Positions 55,251-64,000 of a stretch of 64,000 bases of DNA are shown here, in pieces; within the stretch, counting starts at the first letter, position 1, and each line of letters starts with the position of its first letter. Source of the DNA: Coxiella sp. RIFCSPHIGHO2_12_FULL_42_15. Lineage in GTDB: Bacteria > Pseudomonadota > Gammaproteobacteria > Coxiellales > Coxiellaceae. The DNA lies in assembly GCA_001797285.1 (NCBI GenBank), contig MGOZ01000041.1, forward strand, positions 67,296-131,295, in the 5' to 3' direction. A program made the translations under genes and the position numbers. The notes under the pieces are model-generated. The model worked only from the letters and a program-made list of their open reading frames with translations. It was not told the DNA's origin and ran no database searches.

Positions 55251-55446
55251 TAACCCGGATATTTCGCATCGAACTGCGAGGCTCGGTGTGCCGCTTGTCC
55301 CTAGACTATAATGGGGGTAGCCTCCTCAGATTCATGGGGTTGCTGTAAAGCGGGTGACGCGAGGCGGCGCAGGAGACCTTCCCGTTGGCGGCAGGGCACT
55401 TCGTGTGGCCGTCATCTTCAAAAAGCAACATGAAATATCCAGGGTA
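55251..55446. repeat. Nested palindromic repeat, copy 4 (variant centre)
   Basis: Outer ends AACCCGGATATTTCGCATCG and CATGAAATATCCAGGGTA are conserved, as is GACCTTCCCGTTGGCGGCAG. The centre (about 55293-55373) is unlike the other copies. The surrounding gap 55144-55491 otherwise holds only the rpsF leader (55144-55250) and the start region of the DUF498 gene. Confidence 0.75.
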
Positions 55447-55491
55447 GGCACTTGTTACATTAAAATGAAATCAACAAGTTGAGAGAGCGCG

Positions 55492-55863
55492 ATGATAATA
55501 ACGGAAGATTTAGGCTGCGGTCAGTATCAAATAACATCCTATGACCCCGGTAACATTTGCATTAATAACATAGGTTATACCCAAAATCTGATCATTTTTG
55601 AAAACGAACTGATCACAAATTGGCGGCCCCAACACCTTGAAGATCTTAATCAAGACGATTTCCGCGAGATTCTCCGTTTGAGGCCTACCATTTTTGTATT
55701 AGGAACGGGAGAACACTTCAGGATGCCCCCTTCTTCTTTGCTACACTATCTGCAAGAGCATCATATCGGTGTCGAATGTATGCATACCCGAGCCGCATGC
55801 CGAACTTTTATGGTATTAAGTGCCGAGGGTCGCAAGGTAGCCGCAGCTTTATTATTAAAGTAA
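55492..55863 (+). CDS. Mth938-like (DUF498) domain protein
   Basis: A protein of 123 residues. The DUF498/Mth938 fold is marked by YTQNLIIFENELITNW, RPTIFVLGTGEHFRMPP, GVECMHTRAACRTFMVL and EGRKVAAALLL. The human member is a mitochondrial complex I assembly factor, and bacterial roles are unknown. GAGAG precedes the ATG. It lies 16 bases before nadE and may share its promoter. Confidence 0.88.
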   Translation: MIITEDLGCGQYQITSYDPGNICINNIGYTQNLIIFENELITNWRPQHLEDLNQDDFREILRLRPTIFVLGTGEHFRMPPSSLLHYLQEHHIGVECMHTRAACRTFMVLSAEGRKVAAALLLK

Positions 55864-55879
55864 CCCTAAAGAGAAAATC

Positions 55880-57520
55880 ATGAATACACTCACCGTCATC
55901 GCCGCGCAGTTGAATTTTCTAGTGGGAGATATCGAAGGCAACACACAACTCATTATTAATACTGCGCAAAAATGCAAGATGGAGTTGAATGCCGATTTAG
56001 TGGTGTTTCCAGAACTCACCATCACGAGTTATCCTCCGGAAGATTTATTATTTCGCCCCTACCTTTATAAACGCGTCCATGAAGCGCTCTTTCAATTATG
56101 TCAATCCATTAAAGATATTTGCATTATTGTCGGTTACCCTGACCAAATCGATGGAAAACGCTATAACATGGCCGCTGTTATTCAAGACGGTGAAATCAAG
56201 GCAACCTACGCCAAAAAAGAATTGCCCAATTACACTGTATTTGATGAAAAACGTTATTTTTCTAGCGGCGATAAGACAACGATTTTTAAATTAAAAAATA
56301 CCAAAATCGCAATTATTATTTGCGAAGATACCTGGTTTGACAAACCCATCCAAGATTGTGCCCGCGCCGGCGCCGACCTCATTATTTCATTGAATGCTTC
56401 TCCATTTGCACTGGATAAAGAGTATGCGCGTCGCATCATGCTCGAAAAACAAAGTAAAGCAGCTCAATTACCCATTGTTTATGTAAATTTGGTGGGTGGT
56501 CAAGACGAATTAGTGTTCGATGGCGGATCTATGGTTTTCGACGCCACCGGAAAATTAAAACAACAAGCCCATTATTATCAAGAAGACCTCATGAAAATTG
56601 AGTTCAATCTCGATCAACGTTTAAATATTCTTACCGCACACACATTACCTCCCGAACCACAAACGGAGGAAAAACTCTATAAAGTATTGATACTGGGCGT
56701 ACGCGATTATATTCGAAAAAATCATTTTCCAAGTGCGGTCATTGGTCTATCCGGTGGAATCGATTCTGCACTCACATTAGCCATTGCTTGTGACGCTATT
56801 GGCGGTCACAACGTTGAAGCCATCATGATGCCATCACGCTACACGTCGACAATGAGTCTTGATGATGCGAAAGCACAAGTAAAATTATTAAACTGTCATT
56901 ATGTTGTTATGAGCATCGAAAATATTTTTAAATGTTTTCTCACCGCACTACATGACGAATTTCAACATTATCCCCTGGACACCACCGAAGAAAATCTGCA
57001 GGCGCGCTGTCGAGGCACACTGCTCATGGCAATCTCCAATAAAAAACGATCGATCGTTTTGACGACGGGAAATAAAAGTGAAATGGCCGTGGGTTACGCG
57101 ACACTTTACGGTGATATGGCCGGTGGTTTTAGTGTTTTAAAAGATGTTTTCAAAACGATGGTGTATCGCCTTTCCCACTATCGTAATTCTTTGTCGATGG
57201 CCATTCCAGAGCGCGTGATCCAACGTCCACCGAGTGCAGAACTCGCTAATAATCAGTTGGATCAAGATATGTTGCCACCTTATTCCGTGTTAGATGAAAT
57301 ATTAGAACGCTTTCTCATGCAGGAGCAAGACGCATTTACCATTGCAAAGGCGGGTTATGATTTGGAAACCATTAAAAAAATCGTACGCATGGTCAATAGC
57401 AATGAATATAAACGCCGCCAAGCACCGCTTGGCATTCGTCTGACAGAAAAAGCGTTTGGTAAAGACCGTCGTTATCCGATTACATCCGGTTATTTTAAAA
57501 AATATTACGAGCACCTATAG
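55880..57520 (+). CDS. nadE: Glutamine-dependent NAD+ synthetase
   Basis: A protein of 546 residues. The N-terminal nitrilase-type glutaminase has the Glu in VVFPELTITSYPPEDLL, Lys in YAKKELPNYTVFDEKRYF and Cys in IIICEDTWF. The C-terminal synthetase has the P-loop VIGLSGGIDSALT and TTGNKSEMAVGYATLYGD. It amidates nicotinic acid adenine dinucleotide to NAD. The last 26 bases overlap the convergent lpxK gene. Confidence 0.96.
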   Translation: MNTLTVIAAQLNFLVGDIEGNTQLIINTAQKCKMELNADLVVFPELTITSYPPEDLLFRPYLYKRVHEALFQLCQSIKDICIIVGYPDQIDGKRYNMAAVIQDGEIKATYAKKELPNYTVFDEKRYFSSGDKTTIFKLKNTKIAIIICEDTWFDKPIQDCARAGADLIISLNASPFALDKEYARRIMLEKQSKAAQLPIVYVNLVGGQDELVFDGGSMVFDATGKLKQQAHYYQEDLMKIEFNLDQRLNILTAHTLPPEPQTEEKLYKVLILGVRDYIRKNHFPSAVIGLSGGIDSALTLAIACDAIGGHNVEAIMMPSRYTSTMSLDDAKAQVKLLNCHYVVMSIENIFKCFLTALHDEFQHYPLDTTEENLQARCRGTLLMAISNKKRSIVLTTGNKSEMAVGYATLYGDMAGGFSVLKDVFKTMVYRLSHYRNSLSMAIPERVIQRPPSAELANNQLDQDMLPPYSVLDEILERFLMQEQDAFTIAKAGYDLETIKKIVRMVNSNEYKRRQAPLGIRLTEKAFGKDRRYPITSGYFKKYYEHL

Positions 57521-58529
57521 CGAAGGATTGTAATTTGCAGCGCAACGCTTGCGAAAAATCTTCGCCCAAAACAGCCATAATTGGCAGCATGTAAAACCGC
57601 CGATCGGCAAACGACCGGCATTTTACAGCATCTTTCTCCGTCATCACGACGATATCATTCGCACCTACAAAATCAAAATCCTTTTTTTGATACCGATGAT
57701 GATCGCGGAAAATTTTCTTTTTAAATGGCAAGCCCATGTCACTCAATATTTTAAAAAACCGTTCTGGATGACCAATACCCGCAACGGCAATTATTTTTTG
57801 AGATGCTAATTCTGCTATGGTTATTTGAAGATGCGCATCACAAAGGGATACCAAAGATTGGGGAACGATGCGCATCGAAAATTCCCCCACTCGCGGCTCA
57901 CCATTACAAACAATAAAATCAACGGAACGCAAACGACTCGGCGCTTCTCGTAGTGGACCCATCGGTAAACAAAATCCATTTCCCAAACGACGTTCCCCAT
58001 CAATGACGGCAATTTCAATATCACGTACTAACGCATAATGTTGCAAACCATCATCACTAATAATGACATTACAGCCACTCGCCAATAACCGTTGCGCTGC
58101 TTGAATGCGATTTGGCGCTACAACAACAGGACAACCCGTTTGTAATTTTAACATTAAAGGTTCATCACCCACGTACTCAGGATGACTTTCTGCGGTTACG
58201 ATTTTCGGCCAATGCTGACCTGACGCACCATAGCCTCGGCTAACAATTCCCGGACGATAACCTTGTTTTTGTAAAAAGTGGATAAGCCACGCCACTAAAG
58301 GCGTTTTACCCGTTCCCCCCACGGAAATATTACCAACCACAATCACAGGGACGGGAAAACGCTGACGATGTTTCAAACCCAAACGATACAAAAATGCGCG
58401 ACAATAAACCATAAATCGATACAGCCCTGCCAATCCAATTAAAGCATAAATGAATGGGGGCGCTTTTTTTGTCGGGTACCAAAGACGATTGAGCTGCGCA
58501 GCGAAATGTCCATAGACTACCCTCAACAT
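57495..58529 (-). CDS. lpxK: Tetraacyldisaccharide 4'-kinase
   Basis: A protein of 344 residues from the ATG at 58529, whose first base is shared with the msbA stop (TGATG). The P-loop is VVGNISVGGTGKTPLVAWL, followed by SRGYG and VGDEPLML; ISDDGLQHYALVRDIEI is the DDGLQH catalytic motif. It phosphorylates lipid IV-A precursor at the inner membrane, and the N-terminal hydrophobic helix anchors it. Pairing with msbA is standard. Confidence 0.95.
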   Translation of the reverse strand: MLRVVYGHFAAQLNRLWYPTKKAPPFIYALIGLAGLYRFMVYCRAFLYRLGLKHRQRFPVPVIVVGNISVGGTGKTPLVAWLIHFLQKQGYRPGIVSRGYGASGQHWPKIVTAESHPEYVGDEPLMLKLQTGCPVVVAPNRIQAAQRLLASGCNVIISDDGLQHYALVRDIEIAVIDGERRLGNGFCLPMGPLREAPSRLRSVDFIVCNGEPRVGEFSMRIVPQSLVSLCDAHLQITIAELASQKIIAVAGIGHPERFFKILSDMGLPFKKKIFRDHHRYQKKDFDFVGANDIVVMTEKDAVKCRSFADRRFYMLPIMAVLGEDFSQALRCKLQSFAIGARNIF

Positions 58530-60277
58530 CACGTTAACACCTCCTCGCCCGCCTGCATCTGCGCACGGTACAAATCGGCATAAACGCCCTCCTTCTGCAA
58601 TAATTCCATATGCGTGCCTTTCTCCACGATGAAACCATTTTCCATCACCATGATCCAATCTGCATTTTCAATTGTCGATAAACGGTGGGCAATCACGATG
58701 GTTGTACATCGACGCATGAGTTCAGCTAAACCTGCTTGAATTTGTCGTTCTGCGTGACTGTCTAATGCAGAAGTCGCCTCATCTAAAATCAGTATCGGCG
58801 CTTGCTTATATAAAGCGCGAGCAATAGCGATGCGTTGTCGCTGACCCCCTGATAGCAATAAACCATCTTCACCAACGACGGTATCAAAACCGTACGGCAA
58901 TTTTTCAATAAATTCCATAGCATTCGCTAACTCTGCCGCTCTGGTTAAGCGCTCGCGATTGATTTCTTCTTCCGCATAAGCAATATTGTGTGCTACGGTA
59001 GCATTAAATAAAACCGTATGTTGCGAAACTAACGAAAATTGGCGGCGCAAATCTTTTAAATAGAAATCGCGAAGATGCACCCCATCAATTTGAATCGTTC
59101 CGCTGTTAACTTCATAAAAGCGTGGTAATAGACTGATGAGCGTTGACTTGCCGCTGCCAGACCGTCCCACCATCGCGACGGTCTGTCCCGCTTGAATTGA
59201 AAAATTAATATCCGTCAATGTCACACGTTCGTTTTCCCCATACTGAAAATTCACGTGCTGGAATTGAATATCACCGCGCACTCTGACAATTGACTGGACA
59301 CCCGTTTCTTTCTCTTGTTCTTCATCCAATAGATGGAAAATGCTTTCTGCGCCGGTTATCCCTTTTTGAATAAAATTATTTAATTCCGTTACACGGCGTA
59401 ACGGACGAATTAACATCATTACTGCAGAAATAATCGCAGCAAAACTGCCAGCATTGACTTCTAACGCGGGTGAGGTTGCAAAATATAGAATGATCGCTAA
59501 TGGTAATGAAATTAAAAGCTGCACGATGGCCGTACCCATACTGTTGGTCACTTCGACTTTTAATTCTTGTTGGCGATTATGTTGTGTGGCGTGATCAAAT
59601 TTTTTTGTTTCGTATTTTTCACCTGAAAACAGCCGCACCACGCGATAAGCTTCGACCGTCTCATTCGCAATATGTGATACTTCTGCAACCGAGGATTGCA
59701 CGCGCGAACTTAAATGCCGTAAACGGCGACTGCTAATACGCAAACCCCAGGTAATCAATGGAATAATCACGACAAAAATCAGTGATAATTTCCAATTAAT
59801 CATAAACATAACACCAAGTAACCCAAGGGCGAGCGAAGACTCACGTAACAGCGTTACTAAAATATCTGAACTCGCTTGGGCAAGTTGCTCCACATTGTAA
59901 AGAAGAGTGGACAGCAACTTCCCTGTTGCTTGTTTATCGTAAAATTGAGCGGGTAATTGCAGTAAATGCCGAAAAATACGTTGTCGAAAATCCATAACAA
60001 CACTACGCGCCACACGCGCAATAAAATAATTGGAACAAAATCCGGTGACAGAACGTAAAAGAAAAACAATCACAATTAATATTGGTAGATAATGAATGAA
60101 AAAATTATCTTTATCGATAAAGCCCTTATTAACAATTGGCTTAATTAACCACGCAATACCCGCATCCGTCGTCGATAACAACAGCGTTGCAACAATACCA
60201 ATCACAAAAGCAGGCCAATATTTTTTAGAAACAGAAAACAAGCGGCGAAAAACTTGCAATGTTTGCATTTTATTCAT
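58529..60277 (-). CDS. msbA: Lipid A export ABC transporter MsbA
   Basis: A protein of 582 residues from the ATG at 60277, which has GAGG five bases before it; an ATG five codons upstream has poorer spacing. Six membrane helices precede the ATPase: Walker A MVGRSGSGKSTL, signature LLSGGQRQRIAIARAL, Walker B PILILDEATSALD and the H-loop IVIAHRLSTIE. It flips core lipid A across the inner membrane. It is coupled to lpxK. Confidence 0.96.
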   Translation of the reverse strand: MNKMQTLQVFRRLFSVSKKYWPAFVIGIVATLLLSTTDAGIAWLIKPIVNKGFIDKDNFFIHYLPILIVIVFLLRSVTGFCSNYFIARVARSVVMDFRQRIFRHLLQLPAQFYDKQATGKLLSTLLYNVEQLAQASSDILVTLLRESSLALGLLGVMFMINWKLSLIFVVIIPLITWGLRISSRRLRHLSSRVQSSVAEVSHIANETVEAYRVVRLFSGEKYETKKFDHATQHNRQQELKVEVTNSMGTAIVQLLISLPLAIILYFATSPALEVNAGSFAAIISAVMMLIRPLRRVTELNNFIQKGITGAESIFHLLDEEQEKETGVQSIVRVRGDIQFQHVNFQYGENERVTLTDINFSIQAGQTVAMVGRSGSGKSTLISLLPRFYEVNSGTIQIDGVHLRDFYLKDLRRQFSLVSQHTVLFNATVAHNIAYAEEEINRERLTRAAELANAMEFIEKLPYGFDTVVGEDGLLLSGGQRQRIAIARALYKQAPILILDEATSALDSHAERQIQAGLAELMRRCTTIVIAHRLSTIENADWIMVMENGFIVEKGTHMELLQKEGVYADLYRAQMQAGEEVLT

Positions 60278-60315
60278 TTCTACCTCGACCATACCACTCG
60301 TTTTTATGGGTGACT

Positions 60316-60391
60316 ATCCTGGATATTTCATGTTGGTTTTTGAGGATGACGGCCACACGAAGTGCCCTGCCGCCAACGGGAAGGCCTTCGC
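60316..60391. repeat. Nested palindromic repeat, partial copy 5
   Basis: Only the left half is present (ATCCTGGATATTTCATGTTGG to AACGGGAAGGCCTTCG). It lies in the 200-base gap between msbA and the truncated comEC, at the likely deletion junction. Confidence 0.75.
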
Positions 60392-60493
60392 CTAGTTCTT
60401 TATTTGCACAGGCCTTACGTGTCAACCTATGCCCTGGCAAGCGGGGAGAGAGGGCATTCCCCTAGGCCACACTGCGTCGTAGTATGAAACATT

Positions 60494-61981
60494 TTATCCA
60501 GCATGACAATCATAAAAAAATAGCGGCAAAGCAAAGCAAGGCGCTAAAATTTTCCCCGGAAATCCTTTGGGAGCCAAAAACAACAGTGTTCCCAAAAGCA
60601 AATCAATAAAAATGCGCGAGTGTAAAATGGGATGTTGCCAAATAATATGTGGCCAACCAGCTAAAGTGGCTAAATACCACCATAAAGGTTGTAAGCATTT
60701 TGCCGCACCTAGCCATAGATAATGGTCCCACTGCGGCAACAGAAAATATCCCACTGCGGCCACCAAACAGACGGGAACCACAATAAAACTCACATAGGGA
60801 ATGGCAATCAGGTTCGCTGGAATCATGACCAGTGATACTCTCGCGAAAAAAAGCAACGTCAACGGCAGCAACGCAATAAATAATAATAGTTGAAAACGAA
60901 TCCACTCCCAAAATCCTCGTACAATCTGCAAACGCGCATTAGAAAGATAACCCAGCATCGCAACAGCAAAAAAGCTCAACCAAAAGCTAATCGACTCAAC
61001 GGCGTAAGGCCAAATGACCACAATGACCGTAAATGACATCAACAATCGATACCACAAAAAAGTATGACGATGCAGCATTTGCGAGAGCAATACAATAGCT
61101 AACATGATCAGAGCGCGCTCTGTCGGTAACGACATTCCCGCAAGAATGGAATACAAAATAGCAACCCATAAAGCAATCAATGCCGCTATTTTTTGTGAAG
61201 GAATAAGAAGTAATATTTTCGGAAAAAAACCACCGCATTTTTTTACAAGCCAAAAAATAAGACCCGCTACAAGACTGACGTGCAAACCAGAAATAGCAAT
61301 AAGATGGCTGGTTCCCGTATTTTGGAAGACTTGCCAGTCTTCCATACTTAATAAATGTCGTGAACCCGTCGTTAATGCAGCCAATACGGCTGCTAAGGAA
61401 TGATTTTGCGTCGCATGGTAAATAACAGCAGAAATATCTTGTCGCAATGCATCAATGGATGAAAACTTATTTTTACGCTGTAATAAATGATTACCAGGAT
61501 TATCCAGCACATAACCTTGATATTGAATATTCTGAGCCTGTAACGTCTTCACGTAATTGACTTTATTCAAGGAGATACTATTTTTAATTTTTATTTGTAA
61601 TTGCCATCGATCACCAGCACGTAAATCAGGCGCCCATCCATACCAATTTAATCGAACTCGATAATGAGGCTCGTCAGTCGTTAAAAAATCAAATTGCAAA
61701 TGGTGCCGAAGATATTGGGGAATAGAAATAATTTCACCGGATATAAATTGAGATGTATCGAAATCCTGTGAGGAAAAAGGTTTTCGTAGGCTTTGCCAAT
61801 ACGTGCAGATCCAACCTGTCATTACCCCCATCAGAATAAAGATCCCTAATCGCCAGCCATATATTTTTACGATGAGAATCACAGCAAAGCTCACGACATA
61901 AAATACTAAGTTTTTCTGTGAATGTGGTAATAATATTACTAATGTGATCGTTGTCGATAATGCAAATAAAAATGGCGTCAC
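60494..61981 (-). pseudogene. comEC: ComEC/Rec2-like DNA uptake channel, lacking the C-terminal domain
   Basis: A protein of 495 residues from a GTG at 61981 (GGGAGAGAG upstream). The N-terminal OB-like soluble part (RVRLNWYGWAPDLRAGDRW) and the membrane competence domain (TGTSHLIAISGLHVSLVAGL, LPTERALIMLAIVLLS, SFWLSFFAVAMLGYLSNARL) are clear. Full ComEC runs to 750-800 residues with a metallo-beta-lactamase-like nuclease domain. Here the frame stops soon after FLAPKGFPGKILAP, just where that domain should begin. The following DNA is a partial palindromic repeat and then msbA; exbB and exbD, often found between, are absent. DNA uptake is therefore probably impaired. Confidence 0.85.
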
Positions 61982-62061
61982 GGCTCTCTCCCTTTGTGAA
62001 TGAAATATTCAACCACAAAAAGAAAATTGAAAATACTCGTGGTAAGGCTATAATTTATGGT

Positions 62062-62266
62062 CTAACCTGGATATTTCATGTTGCTTTTTGAAGATGACGG
62101 TCATACAAAGTGCTCTGCCGCCAACGGGAAGGTCTTTTGTTTTCAGGGACGCACATCCTGTGCTCGACGCTCCTTACCCTCCCTGGTCGCGACGCCCTTC
62201 AAACAAAAGACCTTCCCGTTGGCGGCACACCGACCATTGCAGTTCGATGTGAAATATCCAGGCTAA
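62062..62266. repeat. Nested palindromic repeat, copy 6 (full)
   Basis: 205 bp with outer ends CTAACCTGGATATTTCATG and GATGTGAAATATCCAGGCTA. The inner arms (62117-62142 and 62201-62226) are 26-bp perfect inverted repeats. A 62-codon + strand frame (62078-62266) matches the one in copy 2. Confidence 0.9.
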
Positions 62267-62352
62267 CGCCCAAGGTTTGGCTTCGCTACAGCGATTCCCC
62301 AAGTTCATTATCTAGCAACTTATTGTTTTAGAAAACAAAAGATTGAAACAGT

Positions 62353-62469
62353 GGGGGATTATCCAGGGGGAGCTTTGTGCGCTCCCCCTTGATCGCGAGG
62401 ATGCAGGTCCCCTGCAGCCCGCGTCAATAAAAGGGAAGGAATTCTCCATCGAAAGATGGAGAATTCCTG
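62353..62469. repeat. 118-bp three-hairpin element, copy 2
   Basis: It aligns with 42684-42801 over its whole length. The last hairpin is a perfect 13-bp stem, GGAATTCTCCATC with GATGGAGAATTCC around GAAA. Relative to copy 1 it shows a C-G to T-A compensatory change and two G-U to Watson-Crick changes. It lies 34 bases before mgsA. With copy 6 of the nested palindrome it fills the gene-free stretch 61982-62503. Confidence 0.7.
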
Positions 62470-62503
62470 GGATTTTTATGTGTCACAAAAGTAGGGATCA
62501 TCC

Positions 62504-62932
62504 ATGAAACGTCACATCGCGCTTGTTGCTCACGATAATAAAAAATTAGCCTTGCTTGCTCTCATCGAAAAATATGCCGATCTTTTCCGTCATCATAGCC
62601 TCTTTGCGACTGGATCAACTGGACATCTCATTCAACAAAAACTCAACCTCCCTATTCATTGCCTCGAAAGTGGCCCTTTGGGTGGCGATCAACAAATTGG
62701 AGCTATGATCGTCGATCAGAAAATTGATTTACTGATTTTTTACTGGGATCCTCTGGAAGCACAACCGCACGATCCCGATGTGCGCGCACTCCTACGCATT
62801 GCCGTAGTATGGAATATTCCTATTGCGTGTAACGAGGCAACGGCGGATTATCTCTTAACTTCGTCACTTTTTAATAGCCACTATCAATCCGCTCGACCCG
62901 ATTTTAAGGCTTATCGAAATAGGCTAAAATAA
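62504..62932 (+). CDS. mgsA: Methylglyoxal synthase
   Basis: A protein of 142 residues. [10 protein letters not shown] at the N-terminus, ATGSTGHLI (phosphate binding), [14 protein letters not shown] with the catalytic Asp, and [18 protein letters not shown] are diagnostic. It converts dihydroxyacetone phosphate to methylglyoxal, a bypass that frees phosphate. AGGG precedes the ATG. Confidence 0.96.
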   Translation: MKRHIALVAHDNKKLALLALIEKYADLFRHHSLFATGSTGHLIQQKLNLPIHCLESGPLGGDQQIGAMIVDQKIDLLIFYWDPLEAQPHDPDVRALLRIAVVWNIPIACNEATADYLLTSSLFNSHYQSARPDFKAYRNRLK

Positions 62933-62943
62933 CGGGCTCATCA

Positions 62944-63606
62944 TCACGCTTGAAAACACCCATTCGCGATAAAATAAGTGGTCTGACGGATAACCTCTAA
63001 TCGCCTTGGCAAAAACGGATGTGCAATATGAACAACGATGTGGTCCGTCATTGCTTCCAATTTAGTACTCGCAACCGTCACTTTACCATCGTCAGGGCCA
63101 CGAAAAATAAACCATGAGAACAGCCAATCGATGCTGCGATCACCAGCAATAATACCCACTTCGTAGTCTTCGATTGGATTTAACGACTGCAACAAAGCAT
63201 TATCTTTCGTACCCAGCTGCATACCGGCGGGCCCATAAATCCGTCGATAAAACCCAAACTTTCGTAGGACATCCACCAATTCACTACCATGATTCGGGGG
63301 TGCAATTAAAACAACCCGACCCAGATTCTCAAAAGGATCATGTTGTAATATATAACGAATCATAATAGCCCCCAATGAATGGCCTACAAAATGCACGCGA
63401 TTCATCTTGTCGATCTTTAGCGCCGCTAATTGATTTTTAATCATGGGGGCTAATTCTTCAATGGGTTTTTTCGTGGAGGGGTATTCAATATTATGTGGAC
63501 AAAACCCATGTGCTGCTAGATAGGCTTCCATTTTCATCATGATTTTTTTGTTACGGCCAAGGCCGTGCAGTAACACGACGTGATCCCGATCAGGCATACA
63601 ACCCAT
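62944..63606 (-). CDS. Lipase-like alpha/beta hydrolase
   Basis: A protein of 220 residues. VVLLHGLGRN forms the oxyanion loop, VHFVGHSLGAIMIRYIL the nucleophile elbow with Ser, and IVVHIAHPFLP holds a likely catalytic His. VVLIAPPNHGSELVD resembles the lipase/acyltransferase branch that includes PGAP1-like proteins. There is no signal peptide, so it is cytoplasmic. GAGGG lies six bases before the first ATG. It is 17 bases behind pnp. Substrate is unknown. Confidence 0.8.
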   Translation of the reverse strand: MGCMPDRDHVVLLHGLGRNKKIMMKMEAYLAAHGFCPHNIEYPSTKKPIEELAPMIKNQLAALKIDKMNRVHFVGHSLGAIMIRYILQHDPFENLGRVVLIAPPNHGSELVDVLRKFGFYRRIYGPAGMQLGTKDNALLQSLNPIEDYEVGIIAGDRSIDWLFSWFIFRGPDDGKVTVASTKLEAMTDHIVVHIAHPFLPRRLEVIRQTTYFIANGCFQA

Positions 63607-63623
63607 CTCTAACCCTCACCGAA

Positions 63624-64000
63624 TTACAGTGCATCTTTCATGCTGAGACGAACTCGACCTTGGCGGTCAATCTCAATCACTTTCACTTTAACCACTTGAC
63701 CTTCCTGCAAAAAATCATGGATATTTTCAATTCTATTCTCAGAGATCTGAGAAATATGCACCAAACCTTGACGACCGGGCAATATCGCAACAAACGCGCC
63801 GTAGTCCATAAGTTTGACGATAGGGCCTTCGTAAATACGACCTATTTCAACATCCCCAATAACTTCTTCGATACGTTTTTTCGCGGCTAAGCCATCTATT
63901 TCACTTAATGCAGCAATTTTTACAACACCATCATCAGAAATATCAATCGTTGTATGAGTCGATTCGGTAATTTCACGAATGGTTGCTCCACCTTTACCAA
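63624..64000 (-). CDS. pnp: Polyribonucleotide nucleotidyltransferase, C-terminal part (runs off the window)
   Basis: The minus-strand frame enters from the right edge. [14 protein letters not shown] and [15 protein letters not shown] are the KH domain of PNPase. [21 protein letters not shown] and GLVHISQIS are its S1 domain, ending [10 protein letters not shown]. PNPase degrades RNA 3' to 5' phosphorolytically and joins RNase E in the degradosome. Most of the gene lies outside the window. Confidence 0.96.
   Translation of the reverse strand, partial: GKGGATIREITESTHTTIDISDDGVVKIAALSEIDGLAAKKRIEEVIGDVEIGRIYEGPIVKLMDYGAFVAILPGRQGLVHISQISENRIENIHDFLQEGQVVKVKVIEIDRQGRVRLSMKDAL

Overview
The window reads as the chromosome of a gammaproteobacterium. 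The best fit is an amoeba- or host-associated member of the Legionellales (Legionella/Coxiella/Aquicella/Berkiella type). This is inference from gene content and order: a suf operon with SufU and SufT and no SufE, a rpsF-rpsR-DUF2232-rplI block, msbA-lpxK beside comEC, giant ankyrin and SecA-like proteins, several multi-TM proteins of unknown function, and moderately AT-rich DNA loaded with small palindromic repeats. No rRNA gene is present to settle the taxonomy.

Layout. 1-255: end of an unseen + strand gene with a terminator, then a GC-rich spacer. 256-2342: a secreted repeat beta-propeller and an outer-membrane barrel protein. 2383-8986: an eight-gene suf Fe-S assembly operon read leftwards (Rrf2 regulator, sufB, C, D, S, U, A-type carrier, sufT), with a palindromic operator lying on its promoter. 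9147-14873: CDF efflux pump, exonuclease I, tsaB, a lipoprotein and xseA. 15030-26344: an accessory stretch with an MFS transporter behind an elaborate leader, a PAS-PAS hybrid kinase, an NRPS-like A-PCP protein with a stand-alone thioesterase, a 7-TM protein and a HAD-like protein. 26491-28364: tRNA-Arg(TCG) followed by a 1.8-kb AbiE type IV toxin-antitoxin island bounded by 45-bp tRNA-derived direct repeats. 28376-32273: a cyclin-like protein, an OmpR-type regulator and its amber-interrupted kinase. 32297-37792: housekeeping genes (coaBC, asd, aroC, prmB, smr, udk). 37826-39735: three envelope or unknown proteins. 39889-55143: sdhE, alr and dnaB, then a 10-kb insertion (giant ankyrin protein plus SecA-like ATPase), then rplI, DUF2232, rpsR and rpsF. 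55492-64000: DUF498, nadE, lpxK, msbA, a truncated comEC, mgsA, a lipase-like hydrolase and the 3' end of pnp.

Three families of small repeats run through the intergenic DNA: a 168-bp MITE with TA ends, a roughly 205-bp nested palindrome (six full or partial copies), and a 118-bp element whose last hairpin shows compensatory changes and which resembles the right end/guide-RNA region of IS200/IS605 elements. These repeats sit at gene ends and junctions. They supply the last codons of xseA and of the ankyrin gene and the stop of sbcB, lie at the comEC truncation, and bound the SecA-like/ankyrin insertion.

The strongest candidates for something not well described are (i) the SecA-like ATPase plus 2364-residue ankyrin protein pair inserted between rplI and dnaB, (ii) the integrase-free AbiE mini-island in tRNA-Arg, (iii) the cyclin-like protein, and (iv) the minimal A-PCP plus thioesterase pair.
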